Assembly: GCA_020056965.1 (NCBI GenBank)
Contig: JAGVGT010000094.1
Coordinates: forward strand, 24,977 to 88,976
Origin: Deltaproteobacteria bacterium
Lineage (GTDB): Bacteria > Desulfobacterota > Desulfobulbia > Desulfobulbales > JAGXFP01
Reading direction: 5' to 3'
DNA length: 64,000 nt
The translations under genes and the position numbers were made by a program. Numbering within the stretch: the stretch's first letter is position 1; every line of letters starts with the position of its first letter. Below, piece by piece: positions 62,092 through 64,000 of the stretch. The notes beneath the pieces were generated by a model, which searched no databases, was not told the DNA's origin, and saw only the letters and a program-made list of their open reading frames with translations.

Positions 62092-62325
62092 ATGTCACAC
62101 ACTACGAAGATTTCCATCAAGGGCCAGATTGTCATCCCCGGCCCGATGCGGAAGAAACACCACTTGGAACCGGGCACCCGGGTCGAGATCTACGAGTACG
62201 GCAATGTCATCTGTATTGCCCCCCGAGTGGCCGAGCCTATCGATGCCGCCTACGGGATGCTGCCCGCCTCGCCATCCCTGGCCGAAGAACTGCTGCGGGA
62301 AAGGAACGAGGAGCGAAACCGTTGA
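62092..62325 (+). CDS. vapB: AbrB/VapB-family antitoxin
   Basis: 77 residues from ATG 62092 (AGGAGA upstream); the frame to 62035 extends into the promoter region. N-terminal SpoVT/AbrB swapped-hairpin domain: TKISIKGQIVIPGPMRKKH, then GTRVEIYEYGNVICIAP. The C-terminus (SLAEELLRERNEERNR) is an acidic/basic helix that should bind the toxin. The coupled PIN gene overlaps its stop by 4 bases. Antitoxins of this type repress their own operon. Confidence 0.87.
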   Translation: MSHTTKISIKGQIVIPGPMRKKHHLEPGTRVEIYEYGNVICIAPRVAEPIDAAYGMLPASPSLAEELLRERNEERNR

Positions 62326-62720
62326 CACCCTTGTTGTTCGACAGTTTCGCCCTGCTGCGTTTCCTTCAGAAAGAACCAGGCAGCGAGAAGGTGCGAGATT
62401 TGCTCAAGGAAGCTGCGGTCGGACGTAACCCTTGCCTGCTCAATGTGATCAATTTTGGCGAGGTGCTCTACACCACCCAGCGGAGATTCGGGGCGGAGTC
62501 GAGGATGCAGGTTTTTATCGCCCTGCAGCAGATGGGGTTGGTCCTTCTCCCCTGTCCTGAAAATCTGGTCTATCGAGCGGCGGAGTTGAAGGCCGTATAT
62601 GCCATGTCCTACGCCGATACCTTTGCGGTGGCTTCCGCCATGGAGCATAAGGCGTGTCTGGTTACCTGCGACCCGGAGTTCCGGCAGGTCGAGCATCTGG
62701 TGAAGATTGAGTGGGTTTGA
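62322..62720 (+). CDS. vapC: PIN-domain toxin of a VapBC pair
   Basis: 132 residues, likely from TTG 62322, overlapping the antitoxin stop. PIN nuclease acidic residues: Asp in LLFDSFALLRFL (near 7), Glu in NFGEVLY (near 48), Asp in MSYADTFAVA (near 100) and Asp in VTCDPEFRQVE (near 119). The four acids make a metal site that cleaves RNA, as in VapC. The TTG start and the overlap suggest translation coupled to the antitoxin, which keeps toxin levels low. Confidence 0.87.
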   Translation: MTPLLFDSFALLRFLQKEPGSEKVRDLLKEAAVGRNPCLLNVINFGEVLYTTQRRFGAESRMQVFIALQQMGLVLLPCPENLVYRAAELKAVYAMSYADTFAVASAMEHKACLVTCDPEFRQVEHLVKIEWV

Positions 62721-62848
62721 GGTGACGGAGGGGATGGCTACTCCTCTTCCTTGGTGATCGTAGTCCTGCCAGTGTAGGCGGTTAACGCGCCTTATTTTAA
62801 CAAGTCATTTGCGTCAAAGGTGTTTGTCCTACTTACCACTATCCAGCC

Positions 62849-62877
62849 TTGACAAATCCCCCTCAGGTTCTTAAAGA
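62849..62877 (+). promoter_or_regulatory. Predicted promoter of the tetR gene
   Basis: TTGACA at 62849-62854, 17-base spacer, TAAAGA at 62872-62877, upstream of GTG 62910. The -35 box is perfect, the -10 box weak. The -10 box overlaps the palindromic operator. The rest of the gap 62721-62848 shows nothing. Confidence 0.6.
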
Positions 62878-62898
62878 TAGTAATCAATTACTTTCTTT
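62873..62898. promoter_or_regulatory. TetR-type palindromic operator
   Basis: 26-base palindrome: AAAGATAGTAAT, centre CA, ATTACTTTCTTT; 11 of 12 pairs match. It starts at the -10 box and ends 11 bases before the GTG start, which is the usual place of a TetR autoregulatory operator. Confidence 0.75.
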
Positions 62899-62909
62899 AA
62901 GAGGTCTTC

Positions 62910-63515
62910 GTGAGTATACCTGTAAAACATCTGCCGGCCGACCAGCGCAGGGCGGTTACTGTCGAAGCGGTGCTGGCCCTGGCCGCCGAACAGAATCCCA
63001 GCGAGATCACCACGGCGGCGATTGCCCAGCGCATGCACCTGACCCAAGGGGCCTTGTTTCGCCATTTTTCCAGCAAGGAGGCGATCTGGCAGGCGGTGAT
63101 GGAGTGGGTGGCGGAACAGCTTCTGGCCAGGCTGGGTGCGGCGGCCCAGGGAGCGGCCTCGCCTTTGGCGGCCATGGAGGCGATGTTCATGGCCCATCTG
63201 GACTTTGCCGGCACGCATCCCGGGGTACCCAGGATCATTTTCGGGGAATTGCAGCGGGGTGGCGACAGCCCGGCCAAGCAGATGACCCGCACCCTGATCG
63301 GCCGCTATGGTGAACGTCTGCGCGGGCTGATCGCCGAAGGCCAGGGGCAGGGCGAGCTGGCCCGTGAGGTTGATCCGGTCGCCGCCGCCACTCTGTTCAT
63401 CGGCACCATTCAAGGTTTGGTCATGCAGTCATTGTTGTCTGGAGATCTCGCCCGGATGCGAGCCGAGGCACCGGGAGTATTTGCCATTTACCGGCGTGGT
63501 ATAACCGCCCGATGA
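62910..63515 (+). CDS. TetR/AcrR-family regulator
   Basis: 201 residues from GTG 62910, with AAGAGG 7 bases upstream. The N-terminal helix-turn-helix is canonical: TVEAVLALAAEQNPSEITTA, IAQRMHLTQGALFRHFSSKE, IWQAVMEWV. The ligand-binding half is helical with LIAEGQGQGELAREVDPVAA. Followed after 135 bases by an RND efflux adaptor gene, so it probably represses that pump and itself through the palindrome at 62873-62898 (inference from position). Confidence 0.93.
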   Translation: MSIPVKHLPADQRRAVTVEAVLALAAEQNPSEITTAAIAQRMHLTQGALFRHFSSKEAIWQAVMEWVAEQLLARLGAAAQGAASPLAAMEAMFMAHLDFAGTHPGVPRIIFGELQRGGDSPAKQMTRTLIGRYGERLRGLIAEGQGQGELAREVDPVAAATLFIGTIQGLVMQSLLSGDLARMRAEAPGVFAIYRRGITAR

Positions 63516-63530
63516 AAAACATCTCGTAAT

Positions 63531-63611
63531 GTCATTGCGAGGAGCGCTTTTGCGACGAAGCAATCTTGAGTTAATGAAAAACAAAGATTGCTTCACGATG
63601 TTCGCAATGAC
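63531..63611. repeat. Dispersed repeat, GTCATTGCGAGGAG family (full palindrome)
   Basis: GTCATTGCGA at 63531-63540 pairs with TCGCAATGAC at 63602-63611, and inner GAAGCAATCTT with AAGATTGCTTC. The hairpin lies between tetR and the efflux adaptor gene. Same family as the decayed copy at 57333. It could affect readthrough into the pump genes. Confidence 0.8.
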
Positions 63612-63650
63612 GACAATAAGATTTTCTTTATGGCCCATAAGGAGTTCATC

Positions 63651-64000
63651 ATGAAAAAACTGCCCATTTCCGCCAGCACCCTGGCCTTGATCGGCGTTGG
63701 CGCGGTGCTGTTGGTCCTCTTCGTATTCGCCGCCTTGCGCTCGGGGCCGCTGGCCCCGGTGCCGGTGACCGTGGCCACCGTGGCGGCGCAAGCGATCAGC
63801 CCGGCGCTGTTCGGGATCGGCACCGTCGAGGCCCGCTATACCTACCGGATCGGCCCGACTGTCGCCGGGCGCCTGCGCAACGTGGCTGTGCAGGTCGGCG
63901 ATCTGGTCCAGGCCGGACAACTCCTCGGGGAGATGGACCCGGTCGATCTCGATGAGCGGGTCGCCGCCCAGGAAGCCGGGCTGCAGCGGGGCGAGGCGGC
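63651..64000 (+). CDS. RND efflux periplasmic adaptor (HlyD/MFP family), 3' end outside window
   Basis: First 116 codons only, with ribosome site AAGGAG. N-terminal anchor or signal (ALIGVGAVLLVLFVFAALRS), then VTVATVAAQAISPALFGIGT, then YRIGPTVAGRLRNVAVQVGD and LVQAGQLLGEMDPVDLDERV. The G-R-L-x-x-V-x-V-x-x-G-D-x-V-x-x-G-Q-x-L motif is the lipoyl/biotinyl-like hairpin half of membrane fusion proteins. It should link an RND pump in the inner membrane to an outer-membrane channel; the pump is expected downstream. Continuous with the window edge and reading in frame. Confidence 0.9.
   Translation, partial: MKKLPISASTLALIGVGAVLLVLFVFAALRSGPLAPVPVTVATVAAQAISPALFGIGTVEARYTYRIGPTVAGRLRNVAVQVGDLVQAGQLLGEMDPVDLDERVAAQEAGLQRGEA

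Overview
The window reads as chromosome of a Gram-negative, GC-rich, probably anaerobic bacterium, most likely one of the Desulfobacterota (former Deltaproteobacteria). Supporting signs are a two-partner-secretion type giant adhesin, outer-membrane porin, Ton machinery, lipoproteins, a five-heme cytochrome c, a TRAP transporter with a TatT subunit, many small Cys-rich proteins, and a locus of the TIGRFAM-defined GAK families (ATP-grasp, CofD-like, HprK-like) that I associate mainly with sulfate/metal-reducing lineages. The taxonomic call is inference; there is no rRNA here.

Layout. 1-15.1 kb: a surface/energy-transduction operon: end of a giant filamentous-hemagglutinin-like exoprotein, an ExbB/TolQ-type channel fused to DUF2341 and LamG-like sensory domains, ExbD, a TonB-like protein whose frame is broken in a C10 tract, a porin and two coiled-coil proteins. 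15.2-16.2 kb: a DksA-type zinc protein and a decayed region with P-type ATPase-like and PTS EIIA-like fragments. 16.4-25.2 kb: the most interesting part, a co-directional GAK locus: XXXCH protein, PHP-type phosphoesterase, amphi-Trp protein, PhoU-kinase fusion, ATP-grasp enzyme, HprK-related kinase, CofD-related protein, DUF3562-like protein, second amphi-Trp protein and a HAD phosphatase. A ParA remnant and a strong terminator close it. 25.6-28 kb: histidine phosphatase, a MITE-like hairpin element and a PIN-PhoH ATPase.

28-36.9 kb, minus strand: a TRAP transporter (TatT, DctP, fused DctQM), then an Lgt-like membrane protein, a phosphatidylserine decarboxylase and an unrecognised 803-residue protein that may form a lipid-related unit. 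37-40 kb: a small integrated element beside tRNA-Ala(CGC) with a tyrosine integrase and an inovirus Gp2/YagK-like protein. 40-47.4 kb: anchored M16 peptidase, uracil-5 RNA methyltransferase, small Cys proteins, an MFS transporter and a 747-residue unknown protein. 48-51.2 kb: an envelope operon with two L,D-transpeptidases. 51.4-57.3 kb: ABC-2 exporter, small proteins, multiheme cytochrome, SDR and aldo/keto reductases. 57.3-64 kb: ABC-F protein, AmmeMemoRadiSam protein B, cysS, VapBC pair and a TetR regulator with its own palindromic operator upstream of an RND efflux adaptor cut by the window end. Several families of short dispersed palindromic repeats fill the gaps after 57.3 kb.

How the parts work together: the GAK block is a stand-alone cassette with two kinase-like proteins, one ligase-like enzyme, one phospho-transferase-like enzyme, two phosphatase-like proteins and small candidate partner proteins. 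This gene content suggests synthesis and turnover of a phosphorylated or ligated product, but neither substrate nor product is known to me.
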